The notes under the pieces were generated by a model, which was not told where the DNA came from, ran no database searches, and saw nothing but the letters and a program-made list of their open reading frames with translations. From an uncultured Porphyromonadaceae bacterium (GTDB taxonomy: Bacteria; Bacteroidota; Bacteroidia; Bacteroidales; Muribaculaceae): 64,000 bases of DNA. The position numbers were made by a program, and so were the translations under genes. Location of the stretch: assembly GCA_947573485.1 (NCBI GenBank), contig CANPGB010000005.1, positions 62,001 to 126,000 of the forward strand, written 5' to 3'. The number at the start of each line of letters is the position of its first letter. The first letter of the stretch is position 1. Below are positions 34,562-42,752 of the stretch, in pieces.

Positions 34562-36084
34562 TTCTTTCCTATGGTGAATGAGCCGTTATACGACACCGTG
34601 ACCATGCCGCCGAAATTGTTGCCGCGGAGCTTGCCTGCGTCGAAAGCCACCTGAGCCTTGAGCTTCAGGCCGGGGAGCGATGCCGAGGGGCGCCAGTCGA
34701 TACCTAAGAGCGCCGATGTATCGTGCAGAATCTCCTTGCCGGGATAGCGACCCGAGCCACCCGCTTCCTGCCAGCTTACCATTGCAGTATATTGCAGGGC
34801 GGGGATTATATCGCCTGTAACTGCGGCATGGAAGCCGCGGGCACGGTTATGGATATAGCCGGGCTGACCGCCCAGGTTATACAGAGGCGACACCACGAAT
34901 GGCGAGCCTATGCTCATGCCGAAGTAGCTGTAAGGGCCGTAGAAATCGTTATTGTAATAGTTGTCGCCGCCGGAGGCATTGTCGGTGATGTCGGCGCCGG
35001 GTGAGTCGTTGGCCGACCAGTGTATGGGTCCCGACTGGTTGGTGAAATCGAAGTACTCGACGAGCACCTTATTCACAAATCCGCGGCGGGCGAAGTCGTA
35101 CTGCACACCCCAGAGGCCGTCCCAACCGTTGCGGCGCCCTATACCTGAGCCGTCTTCCCACGGCCACTCGAAGTAGGCCGAGAGTGTGGAGCCGCCTTTG
35201 AAATTATAGCGCGCCTTGAAGTCCCACGAGCCGAGCGAACTGCCTTTGTAGTAGCCCTCTCCGCTGCCCTCCATGGGGAAGAACATATCCCATATGTCGC
35301 GGAAATGAAAACCGCGGTGCTCCTCGCGCGTAACCTTGCCGCTGCGGTAATGGTAGCAGCTCCCGCCGAAGAGGCCGCCCGTCTGCATGCCGACGGTGAC
35401 ACTGAAAGGCATGGCAGGCTTGGTTCGGAAATAACAACGTTTATAGGTGTAGTAGTTATTCACGCCGAGCAAGCCTGAAAAATAGTTGAATGTATTCTCG
35501 CGCACCGAATTGTCGAAGAATTTTCCGTACATTATCTCGCCGTCGATCTGTACCCAGCCATTGGTGAGCGGAATATCCACGAAGTCGAGGAACCCTGCGG
35601 CGGCGCCGGGTATCGGTGCGGCATTATTGCTGCGGGTGATGTCGCCTGACGAAAGCTCGCCATCGACAATGCGCGAGTGCCGTTCTTTCATGCCTATCAA
35701 CAGGTAGACAGCGCGGTATTTAAGCTCGCCATAGAGCTGGTGCAGCCGCACGGGAGCCTGCCGTACAGCGTGCGATGTCCACCGTCCTTCGGCATAGCGG
35801 TCGTAGTCGGCGGCACTGCCGTAGCCTGCGATATACTCTACCCCGGCACCCCAGCTGAAACGGCGGCTGAGATCCATTTCGCGTTTAAGCAGGCCGTCCT
35901 GCCAGATGCCCGTGGCTCCTGTGATGCGGCCATAATTCCACGACCCTATCATATAAGGTGCGAGTGAGCCTGTCGAGGCGTTGACGCTGACGCTCGCCTC
36001 ATAGTCGAGCACAACGGGCGAGGCTGCCATGGCCGCACTCGCCGCCGCAATAGTCAGAGCCAATGCCGATAATATCTTTTTCAT
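34558..36084 (-). CDS. Wzi-like capsule assembly outer-membrane protein
   Basis: A 508-residue exported beta-barrel protein. The signal peptide is residues 1-20 (ASAAMAAS). Aromatic-rich strands alternate through the whole length. Landmarks of the Wzi family are YGELKYRAVYLLIGMKERHS in the N-terminal third and the late segment QSGPIHWSANDSPG with a GDNYYNN loop, followed by YFGMSIGSPFVVSPLYN. Wzi binds group 1-like capsule at the outer surface. In Bacteroidales, similar proteins are found beside polysaccharide genes. It precedes the nonulosonate genes in an overlapping operon, suggesting that the product anchors a glycan containing that sugar. Confidence 0.82.
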   Translation of the reverse strand: MKKILSALALTIAAASAAMAASPVVLDYEASVSVNASTGSLAPYMIGSWNYGRITGATGIWQDGLLKREMDLSRRFSWGAGVEYIAGYGSAADYDRYAEGRWTSHAVRQAPVRLHQLYGELKYRAVYLLIGMKERHSRIVDGELSSGDITRSNNAAPIPGAAAGFLDFVDIPLTNGWVQIDGEIMYGKFFDNSVRENTFNYFSGLLGVNNYYTYKRCYFRTKPAMPFSVTVGMQTGGLFGGSCYHYRSGKVTREEHRGFHFRDIWDMFFPMEGSGEGYYKGSSLGSWDFKARYNFKGGSTLSAYFEWPWEDGSGIGRRNGWDGLWGVQYDFARRGFVNKVLVEYFDFTNQSGPIHWSANDSPGADITDNASGGDNYYNNDFYGPYSYFGMSIGSPFVVSPLYNLGGQPGYIHNRARGFHAAVTGDIIPALQYTAMVSWQEAGGSGRYPGKEILHDTSALLGIDWRPSASLPGLKLKAQVAFDAGKLRGNNFGGMVTVSYNGSFTIGKK

Positions 36085-36740
36085 TCAAAAATAAGCTCGC
36101 CGAAAAACTCCGGACGGTGATAGTCGGGCTTCCCTGTTTCTATAGGAGCCCAGCTCAGATAATAAGGCTCTTTAATAGCCGACGCACAGGAATAAAAATT
36201 ACCGCGCACAGCGGTGCCCTCCTCCACTCCGTTGAGGCCAATGAGAGCAAGGGGTATGCCAATGAGCAAATCCCACGAGAACGAGCCCTCGCGCTCGCCG
36301 AAAGGACGGCTGCCGAGCGAGGCGCAGCGGTAAATGGCGTCAAGCTCATCGGCACTCAGGCGCACCGGCTGCGGGCGCACGAGGCGGTGTGAGGCATTGA
36401 CAGCGCCAATGCAGTTGAACTCAAAGTTCCAATACTCGCCTCCCTTGCGCGGCTGCACAAAAAACTCCACGCAGGAGTCTTGGCTCACCGGCGATTGGTT
36501 TTCGGTATTCACAGCCCGCAGACAGCGGCTTTGCTCGACCTTGAAATGCAACCACAGCGTGCGCCCGTTGTGAGCCATATTCACTTTAGTGAGAGTCTCC
36601 GAAGGGAAAGCGTCGCCCCAGTTGGCGCAGGCGACATCGGCCTCAACGCCTTGCAAGCGAAGCATTGCCTTCACGGCAGACACCTTTTCGGGCACGCCGT
36701 CGGGCAGACAATCAAGGCGGGGTATGCTTATTGTTTCCAT
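36081..36740 (-). CDS. CBM9-like carbohydrate-binding protein without signal peptide
   Basis: A 219-residue protein of the family 9-like carbohydrate-binding fold. Landmarks are TLWLHFKVEQSRCLRAV, the QDSCVEFFVQPRKGGEYWNF motif that lines the sugar-binding face, and YYLSWAPIETGKPDYHRPEF at the end. The ATG at 36740 is chosen: the frame is open further upstream but only as a shadow of the LysE-type gene. There is no signal peptide, so unlike secreted CBM9 domains of xylanases this one appears cytoplasmic or exported in another way. Its stop overlaps the Wzi-like start by 4 nt; the gap to the LysE-type gene is 5 nt. Confidence 0.8.
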   Translation of the reverse strand: METISIPRLDCLPDGVPEKVSAVKAMLRLQGVEADVACANWGDAFPSETLTKVNMAHNGRTLWLHFKVEQSRCLRAVNTENQSPVSQDSCVEFFVQPRKGGEYWNFEFNCIGAVNASHRLVRPQPVRLSADELDAIYRCASLGSRPFGEREGSFSWDLLIGIPLALIGLNGVEEGTAVRGNFYSCASAIKEPYYLSWAPIETGKPDYHRPEFFGELIFE

Positions 36741-36745
36741 AATAA

Positions 36746-37384
36746 TCACAGAAAATCGTAGAGTGCCATTCCGAGGCCTACGGTAGCCATGCCCATGAGT
36801 ATCAAGCCTATCACATAGTTGATAATCTTGAGCGATCGTACATTGATGCGGCGACCGAGGCGCGACACAAGGGTAGTGACACCCCACCACCAAAGCACTG
36901 CTCCTCCAAAAATCGTGAAGTAGGCGGCTATGTAATGGTGTATGCCGTACTCGGGAAGTATAAAGTTGAAGCGGGCGAAAAGGCCGATTATAAAAAAGAG
37001 AATCAGCGGGTTGGAGAAGGTGAGGAGGAAGCCGGTGACGAAGTCGCTCCAGAAATTCGCGTTCTTGACCTCGGCAGATTTCAAGGCGCGAGTGGGGTTC
37101 TTGTGCAGAAGGTAATAGCCGAACGCGGCGAGCACGACACTGCCCAAAATCTGTATTGCAAGCTGGTGACGGTCGAGGAAGCCGGTGATAAAACTGAGGC
37201 AGAAGCCCGTGAGCAGGCAGTAGATGAGGTCGCTCAGAGCTGCCCCCACTCCTGTGAAGAATCCTTTCCAACGGCCATTACCCAATGTGCGCTGGATAAC
37301 AAGCATGCCGATAGGCCCCATGGGCGCGGAGATGAGCGCGCCTATGGCAATTCCACGTGGCAATATATAGAGAAACTGCTCCAT
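36746..37384 (-). CDS. LysE-family exporter
   Basis: A 212-residue membrane protein with six predicted helices. The family hallmark GALISAPMGPIGMLVIQRTLGNG is in helix 1 (the conserved PGP-like signature). TFSNPLILFFIIGLF and a terminal INYVIGLILMGMATVGLGMAL follow. LysE-type carriers export amino acids or other small solutes by proton or ion exchange. The ATG at 37384 is preferred over a TTG 15 nt earlier. It is the first gene of the operon that continues to the NeuB-type synthase, with its promoter at 37401-37431. The substrate is unknown. Confidence 0.85.
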   Translation of the reverse strand: MEQFLYILPRGIAIGALISAPMGPIGMLVIQRTLGNGRWKGFFTGVGAALSDLIYCLLTGFCLSFITGFLDRHQLAIQILGSVVLAAFGYYLLHKNPTRALKSAEVKNANFWSDFVTGFLLTFSNPLILFFIIGLFARFNFILPEYGIHHYIAAYFTIFGGAVLWWWGVTTLVSRLGRRINVRSLKIINYVIGLILMGMATVGLGMALYDFL

Positions 37385-37400
37385 TGTCTGAAAAATCAAG

Positions 37401-37431
37401 CAAAAATAATAAATATCACCCGAATATTCAA
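37401..37431 (-). promoter_or_regulatory. Promoter of the LysE-Wzi-nonulosonate operon
   Basis: On the minus strand, a -33 TTG (37429-37431), a 20-bp spacer and a -7 TATTTTTG (37401-37408), 17 nt before the LysE-type ATG. Confidence 0.7.
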
Positions 37432-37522
37432 CTTCAAGCCGACCTTTATCATAAAAAAAGCGTTTATAGATTAGTACCCAACCGGGCTACGCCTTTTCAG
37501 ACAGCTCTAAATACCATTGATT

Positions 37523-38533
37523 ATGAAGTCTTTACACCTTATACCTCGAATCTTTACACTGCTATTTGCAGCCTCGGCATGGCTCTCCATGGCGGCGGCC
37601 GAACTGCGCACCGACAATTACACCTACACAGGCGAAGTTAAAGACGGAAAGCAGAACGGCTACGGCGTGTGCCGTTACTCCAACGGCACAACATATTACG
37701 GCTATTGGGAGGACGGTTACAAGAGCGGAATAGGACGAATGGAGTATGCCGACGGCACGCTTGAGTTCGGAACGTGGGTCAAAGGCAAATACTCGCATCA
37801 GCAGGGGCAGAAATTCATACCCGGCCTCACGGCTTATGGCATAGATGTCTCCAAATATCAGGAGACCGTCGACTGGACTCGCCTCTCCCTCGGGGCTAAC
37901 GCCGCCGGCAAAGTGGGGAGCAAGGCATCGCCGACGTACAAATACCGTCAGCCCGTGCTTTTTGCATTGATGAAGAGCACGCAAGGCACAACTATCATCG
38001 ACCCTACTTTCAAACGCAACTTCGCCGAGGCCAAACGTTGCGGTATAATACGCGGAGCATATCATTTTCTGTCAACGCAATCCTCCGCCAAACAGCAGGC
38101 CGAATATTTCATTGCCAACACTCCGCTCGAAGCAGGCGACCTCCCGCCCGTGCTCGACCTTGAGATTGACAAGAAAACTATGGCAAAAGACCACGACAAG
38201 GTGGTGAAAATGGCAAAGGAGTGGCTCGCTATCATAGAGAAGCACTATGGAGTGAAGCCTATAATATACACCTACAACAACTATTATATCGACTACCTAC
38301 AGGGGCACGGGCTCGACAACTACGACTACTGGATTGCCCGCTATGGAGCCGAGCCAACCGCACGTCACTGGGAAATATGGCAGTTTACAGAGACGGGCTC
38401 TTGCAAGGGTATCAATCCGGCGGTCGACATAGATATTTTCCGAGGCAACTTCCAGGACCTCAGGCAATATGTGAAGCAGGCGGGAATACACCGCAACATA
38501 GGCCGCAGCCGACGTGCAGCCGGACGCCTCTGA
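37523..38533 (+). CDS. Secreted GH25 lysozyme with N-terminal MORN repeats
   Basis: A 336-residue exported protein. A signal peptide covers about residues 1-24 (SAWLSMAAAE). Residues 33-90 hold two to three MORN repeats (YTGEVKDGKQNGYGV, YYGYWEDGYKSGIGRMEYAD, LEFGTWVKGKYS). Residues about 105-320 are a GH25 muramidase: YGIDVSKYQETVDW, a MKSTQGTTIIDPTF segment, GAYHFLSTQSSAKQQAEYF, the acidic catalytic pair in PPVLDLEID, and WQFTETGSCKGINPAVDIDIF. It cleaves the MurNAc-GlcNAc bond of peptidoglycan. MORN plus GH25 is an unusual combination. The TTG 6 nt upstream is a less likely start. No matching promoter was found; it ends 7 nt from the convergent EFR1 gene. Confidence 0.9.
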   Translation: MKSLHLIPRIFTLLFAASAWLSMAAAELRTDNYTYTGEVKDGKQNGYGVCRYSNGTTYYGYWEDGYKSGIGRMEYADGTLEFGTWVKGKYSHQQGQKFIPGLTAYGIDVSKYQETVDWTRLSLGANAAGKVGSKASPTYKYRQPVLFALMKSTQGTTIIDPTFKRNFAEAKRCGIIRGAYHFLSTQSSAKQQAEYFIANTPLEAGDLPPVLDLEIDKKTMAKDHDKVVKMAKEWLAIIEKHYGVKPIIYTYNNYYIDYLQGHGLDNYDYWIARYGAEPTARHWEIWQFTETGSCKGINPAVDIDIFRGNFQDLRQYVKQAGIHRNIGRSRRAAGRL

Positions 38534-38540
38534 AAAACTG

Positions 38541-39308
38541 TTATTTAAGCAACTGCTGCCCCTTGCCGTCGGTGGCTTTTCCGTAGGCAACGGCATGACG
38601 CGGGCAAATATGATAGCAGCGCAGGCACAGAGCGCACTTGTCGCCCCACACGGGCTCGCCATCGCGCATGGCGATATTCTTCATGGGACATGCCCGTGCA
38701 CAGGTGCCGCAGCCGGTGCAGCCGGCGTTGACATGGAACGGTTTTGGCGACATGGCAAAACGCTTGAACCATGGGTACACTATGGCCGACTTGGCCCATG
38801 AGAAACTGAGGCGCACAAGAATATCGCGCCCATCGGTCTTGATAGCCTCGGCAATGCGGCGCAGAGCCTCGGGAGCGGCTTCAAGTTTCTTTTCGGCAAG
38901 CCCGGCAGGGTCTACATCGAAGCCCTTCATCAAGGTGTAGGTGTTGGGCATCTCAAGGGCATAGGCTCCGGCAGTACGCAGGCCGCGCTTCTTCATTATC
39001 CTCCGCCATTGCCTGTCGGTATAGGCCATATCGTCGCCACATGTTGTGAGCATCACATGACGGGCCTTGAGTGCGCCCTCGCCAAAACGGCAGCGGCTCA
39101 TCACGGCTTCGACAACGGGCGGGATACCCCACGAATAAGTAGGAAAAGCCCACACAAGCGGGTGCGCGGGGTCGCAGTCGATAAAGGCTTTGTCAGGCTC
39201 CCGCAACATCTCAGGCGTGAAAGGGCGCACATCGCTGTCACCGAGGAGCTTGCCGAGCGTCTCTGCGGCGTAGCGCGTGTTGCCGGTACCGCTGAACCAG
39301 ATTATCAT
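38541..39308 (-). CDS. EFR1-family flavodoxin-ferredoxin protein
   Basis: A 255-residue redox protein. The N-terminal flavodoxin-like domain (about 1-160) begins IIWFSGTGNTRYAAETLG, the FMN phosphate-binding loop, and has WAFPTYSWGIPPVV. The C-terminal part (about 195-245) carries two [4Fe-4S] ferredoxin motifs, CTGCGTCARACP and CALCLRCYHICP. EFR1 proteins are soluble electron carriers of anaerobes with unclear partners. The start overlaps the upstream DUF2027-Smr stop by 4 nt. It is the last gene of a long minus-strand run. Confidence 0.9.
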   Translation of the reverse strand: MIIWFSGTGNTRYAAETLGKLLGDSDVRPFTPEMLREPDKAFIDCDPAHPLVWAFPTYSWGIPPVVEAVMSRCRFGEGALKARHVMLTTCGDDMAYTDRQWRRIMKKRGLRTAGAYALEMPNTYTLMKGFDVDPAGLAEKKLEAAPEALRRIAEAIKTDGRDILVRLSFSWAKSAIVYPWFKRFAMSPKPFHVNAGCTGCGTCARACPMKNIAMRDGEPVWGDKCALCLRCYHICPRHAVAYGKATDGKGQQLLK

Positions 39309-40420
39309 CGGCGACGGGGTTTGGAGGGAGTGGTGGCGGGAGCGCCGGTGGCACGTATTGTTACCTGCGTGGCGCCGAAACCGTATTCACGGAATGATGC
39401 ATCCTGCACATCATGACCCTTGAAGCGGTGCGTAAGCTCTTTGTTGAGGGCGTCGCGGAGCACTCCCTCACCTTTGCCGTGGATAAAGACTATCCGCTGG
39501 CCGGGTTTGCGCAGATTGGCGAGCATAACCTCGGTGAAGCGCTCTATCTGGCGGTTGAGGATGTCGGCAGGGGAGAGCCCGGCGGTGGTGTCGAAGAGCT
39601 CGTCGGCGTGCAGGTCAATTTCTATTATATCGGAGCTGTTGGCACGCTTCTGCGAGGGGCGAGAGGGGGCGGCAGTGCGTTCCGAAGCGTCGCGTTTCTT
39701 CTGCTTTATACCCTTGGCGAGAGCCTCGGGGTCGATATTGAACTCGGCAGGCACGCGGTCGTTGCTCACAATGTCGAAAGCAATGACAGGAACGTCGAAA
39801 TAGGGGTTGGGACGGAAGCAATGCACCTTGGCAAACTTGGTGGCATCGACCTTGAACTCAACGAAGGCAGGCTCTTTGGCTGCGAAAGCCTTGTCGCGCT
39901 TGAAGGCTATATACTGTACGGCAAGGCGGTCGAAAGCAGCCAGGTCGGCTTGCTCAAGTTCAAAGGCAAACTCCTGTATATTGGGCTCGATAATGCCGTC
40001 GAAGCGCGGAGTCCACTCCCGCTCATCGGCGGCGCGGCTCGCTACCGACACATAGATGTAGTAGTTGGAGTCGTTCACCACATAGGCCTCAAAGCCCGAG
40101 CGGGAGATAGCCTTTATATCGGTAGGCTCGAAGCCTATGACAATGTTCATGGTGTCGCCACCGGCGGTCTCCACTACCGGCAGACGGGTGGGCGCGGGTG
40201 TCGAATCTTTGACAGGCGGGATAGCCACACTCTTTGGTGCGGTGCTTTGCTTGGGCGCTGAGGCAGCCGAGGCGCTTGCCACAACCACGCACTCGCGTGT
40301 GAGCACCGGTGTCTCGAAGCCGTCTTCGTCAACGTATGCTATATCTCCTGAAATGCGCACTACCCTGCCCCCGCCAACGGCGTTGAGGTAGCGTACGGTG
40401 TCGCCTACTTTTACTGACAT
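39305..40420 (-). CDS. DUF2027 protein with C-terminal Smr domain
   Basis: A 371-residue protein found mainly in Bacteroidota. Residues 1-50 form a small SH3-like domain (VGDTVRYLNAVGGGRVVRIS). A low-complexity Ala/Ser/Pro linker follows (about 52-85), then a beta-sandwich DUF2027 domain (about 88-235). The C-terminal Smr domain (about 275-355) has the DLHADEL motif and FIHGKGEGVLRDAL, as in MutS2. Smr domains can nick DNA or RNA and act on collided ribosomes. It overlaps the EFR1 gene by 4 nt. The biological role is not established here. Confidence 0.88.
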   Translation of the reverse strand: MSVKVGDTVRYLNAVGGGRVVRISGDIAYVDEDGFETPVLTRECVVVASASAASAPKQSTAPKSVAIPPVKDSTPAPTRLPVVETAGGDTMNIVIGFEPTDIKAISRSGFEAYVVNDSNYYIYVSVASRAADEREWTPRFDGIIEPNIQEFAFELEQADLAAFDRLAVQYIAFKRDKAFAAKEPAFVEFKVDATKFAKVHCFRPNPYFDVPVIAFDIVSNDRVPAEFNIDPEALAKGIKQKKRDASERTAAPSRPSQKRANSSDIIEIDLHADELFDTTAGLSPADILNRQIERFTEVMLANLRKPGQRIVFIHGKGEGVLRDALNKELTHRFKGHDVQDASFREYGFGATQVTIRATGAPATTPSKPRRR

Positions 40421-40451
40421 GCTTCTTCAGTTAGAGAAAGGTTAATGGTAA

Positions 40452-41288
40452 TCACTGGCAAACTACTTTATAGAACAGCCCTGTGCCCATAGCCACGAAG
40501 AGGAGCGAGTCGATACGGTCGAGGATTCCGCCGTGGCCGGGAATAAGTTTGCCGGAATCCTTTATGCCCATGCTGCGCTTCATGAGCGACTCGAAAAGGT
40601 CGCCCCAGGTAGAGAGCACGCTCACCATGCCGCCGAACGCTATCCAGGCAGGGAGGCTCAGATTAAAACCGGGGAGCAGATAGTGACTTCCGGCTCCGGC
40701 GGCGAGGCAGAAAATGAAACCTCCGAAGAAACCTTCCCACGATTTCTTGGGCGAGAGGCGCTCGAAAAGGCGGTGACGGCCTATGCGCGAGCCTACAAGG
40801 AAAGCGCCCGTGTCGTTGAGCCATATCATTACAAACATGGCGAGCACAAACCAATGGTTATTTACTCCACGGTCGTTATACACCACCTGCAGCACACACA
40901 GCGGCAGCGCAATATAAGCGAGCGAGAGCACCGACATGGCACTTGCCATGAACGCGTGGTTGCTCTTATCGTAGAGCGCGAGTGTGAAGCGCACCAAGGT
41001 ATAGAGACCTATAACACTAAGAACAAGAGCAATAACCCAGTCGGGAAAAACCCACGCTATAGCTAAATTCACCACCGCGACAGCCGCAATGACATCGAAA
41101 ACACGCCACACAAATGCGGCAGGATTACCCTTGACGCCGCCGTCGAGGATATTCTCGAACTCAATGGTGGCAAGCACGGCAAAGAGTGTCATCAATGCCG
41201 CGAACCAGGGAGTGCCGAGAGCCACGGCACCCACGATGAGCACCACATAGACTGCGCCGCTCAGGGCGCGAAGGAGGAGTTTATTCAT
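40452..41288 (-). CDS. cdsA: Phosphatidate cytidylyltransferase
   Basis: A 278-residue membrane enzyme making CDP-diacylglycerol from phosphatidate and CTP, the entry to phosphatidylethanolamine and cardiolipin. It has about eight hydrophobic segments. The family signature is near the C-terminus: STWGDLFESLMKRSMGIKDS followed by GKLIPGHGGILDRIDSL, with the metal-binding Asp residues. The segment IWLNDTGAFLVGSRIGRH also matches CdsA. The start overlaps the stop of the TPR-like gene by 4 nt. Confidence 0.96.
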   Translation of the reverse strand: MNKLLLRALSGAVYVVLIVGAVALGTPWFAALMTLFAVLATIEFENILDGGVKGNPAAFVWRVFDVIAAVAVVNLAIAWVFPDWVIALVLSVIGLYTLVRFTLALYDKSNHAFMASAMSVLSLAYIALPLCVLQVVYNDRGVNNHWFVLAMFVMIWLNDTGAFLVGSRIGRHRLFERLSPKKSWEGFFGGFIFCLAAGAGSHYLLPGFNLSLPAWIAFGGMVSVLSTWGDLFESLMKRSMGIKDSGKLIPGHGGILDRIDSLLFVAMGTGLFYKVVCQ

Positions 41289-42751
41289 TTTTTTCCGTAA
41301 TTGAGCATATCGAAATAATCCCAGTAGAGGCGGTCGTCGGCGGGGTGCTGGCGCATCTTGTCGGCAAGCGTGAACACACAGCGCACCGACATGCGCACGG
41401 GCATGGGCGCCTCTTCTATTATGGCTTCGAGGGTCGGGCGCACACTGTCGAGGTAGGCCTGCGCATCATCGCCACGGCCCAGTTTCATAAGCGAAACAAG
41501 ATATGCGAAGACAACTGCCGAGCCTTTGAGGGGCATGGTCACAAACACCTCGCGGCGCGGATGCGAGTCGAGGAGTTCGACAATCTTCTCATATTTTCCG
41601 AGAGCGTAGAGAGCCTCTATCCACGAGCTGAAATCGCCGGGGTCCATGTCGACACCCGCGCCGCTGCGCATCATGAGGGCGTCGAGCGAACCCACGGCAC
41701 CGTTCATCGAGAGGGTGGTGACGAGTTCGGCATATGTGGCCGCATCGAAGCCTTCGCCGCCGGTAGCCTCATAGAAGCGGTCGAGGTATTCGGCAACATT
41801 GCGCACATTGCATATCAGCAGCTGACGCATGGCTCTCGGGTGCTCGGGGTGAGCATCGAGGAAGCGGCGCAGCGAGGCTATTGCGCGGTCACCGGCACCA
41901 CTGCGGGCAAGTATGGCGCACTGGCAATCGACATACATGAACTCATCGGGGTTCTCGGTGCGGAGCCCCTCAAGGATATCGAAAGCCTCGCTGTAGAGAT
42001 AAGGCGCGAAGTTATACACCGAATCGGCGAGCACAAGGAGAGCGTCGGGATTATCGGCGCCGAGAGCACGGGCATAGTCGAAAGTCGAGCGTGCCTCAAC
42101 TTCCTTGCCTGCACGCGCCTGAGCCTTGAAAAGCGTCACCCAATAGCCTACGGCAAAAGGCTCGGCCTCGATAAGCTCTTCGGCAAGGGCGGCAACGGTG
42201 TCGTTGTCGAGCATGTCATCGGCCTCCTGCATAACCTCGTAGATGAGGGCGGGGATATACTTAACCTTGGCGCGGAGGCGGTCGAGGTTAACCTTCACCC
42301 AGTTGTAGCAATCGAGGTCAAAGGCGAGGTCTACAAAGCGTATTATCTCCTCGTCGTTGAACTCGGCATACTGCCCCATGATAAATTCAAGGGCGCCAAC
42401 AGGGTCGGCCGGACGGCGCACTTCAAGGCGCGCTATCTCGAAGAGAGGCGTCTGCAGCTCAGGGTTGTCGCCCAAGAATGAGCCCGCAGCAGGGGTGGGC
42501 TCATCGCTGTCGTCGACGCTCGTGTCGAGGTACATCAATGCACGGCGCTCGGCAAGAGGCACACTCTGCGGGTAGAGTCGCGCACCGCAGAATAGTGCCT
42601 CAAGCTGCACGTAGTCGTCAGAGATGTCGCCGGCGTAGTCGTAGACCTCAACCAGCTCGTCCTCATCGAAAAAGCGGTCGGTCACGGGCTGCTTCAGCGC
42701 CTCTCGGAAACGGTTGTAGAGCTCTTCGCGCGGATTGGTATCTTCGGCCAT
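41285..42751 (-). CDS. Cytosolic TPR-like repeat protein, function unknown
   Basis: A 488-residue acidic helical protein without signal or membrane segments. Repeated helix pairs of about 34 residues with A and Y/F at packing positions (for example VGYWVTLFKAQARAGKEVEA and FMYVDCQCAILARSGAGDRA) indicate TPR-like solenoid structure. I do not recognise a named family. It lies 1 nt after glnS and overlaps cdsA by 4 nt, so it is read within a conserved-looking housekeeping block. It may act as a scaffold; no enzymatic motif is visible. Confidence 0.75.
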   Translation of the reverse strand: MAEDTNPREELYNRFREALKQPVTDRFFDEDELVEVYDYAGDISDDYVQLEALFCGARLYPQSVPLAERRALMYLDTSVDDSDEPTPAAGSFLGDNPELQTPLFEIARLEVRRPADPVGALEFIMGQYAEFNDEEIIRFVDLAFDLDCYNWVKVNLDRLRAKVKYIPALIYEVMQEADDMLDNDTVAALAEELIEAEPFAVGYWVTLFKAQARAGKEVEARSTFDYARALGADNPDALLVLADSVYNFAPYLYSEAFDILEGLRTENPDEFMYVDCQCAILARSGAGDRAIASLRRFLDAHPEHPRAMRQLLICNVRNVAEYLDRFYEATGGEGFDAATYAELVTTLSMNGAVGSLDALMMRSGAGVDMDPGDFSSWIEALYALGKYEKIVELLDSHPRREVFVTMPLKGSAVVFAYLVSLMKLGRGDDAQAYLDSVRPTLEAIIEEAPMPVRMSVRCVFTLADKMRQHPADDRLYWDYFDMLNYGKK

Positions 42752-42752
42752 A

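Noticed and set aside
36741-37271. Long N-terminal extension of the CBM9-like protein
   Set aside because: The extra residues are a frame-shifted reading of the LysE-type gene and look like random sequence rich in Arg, His and Pro.
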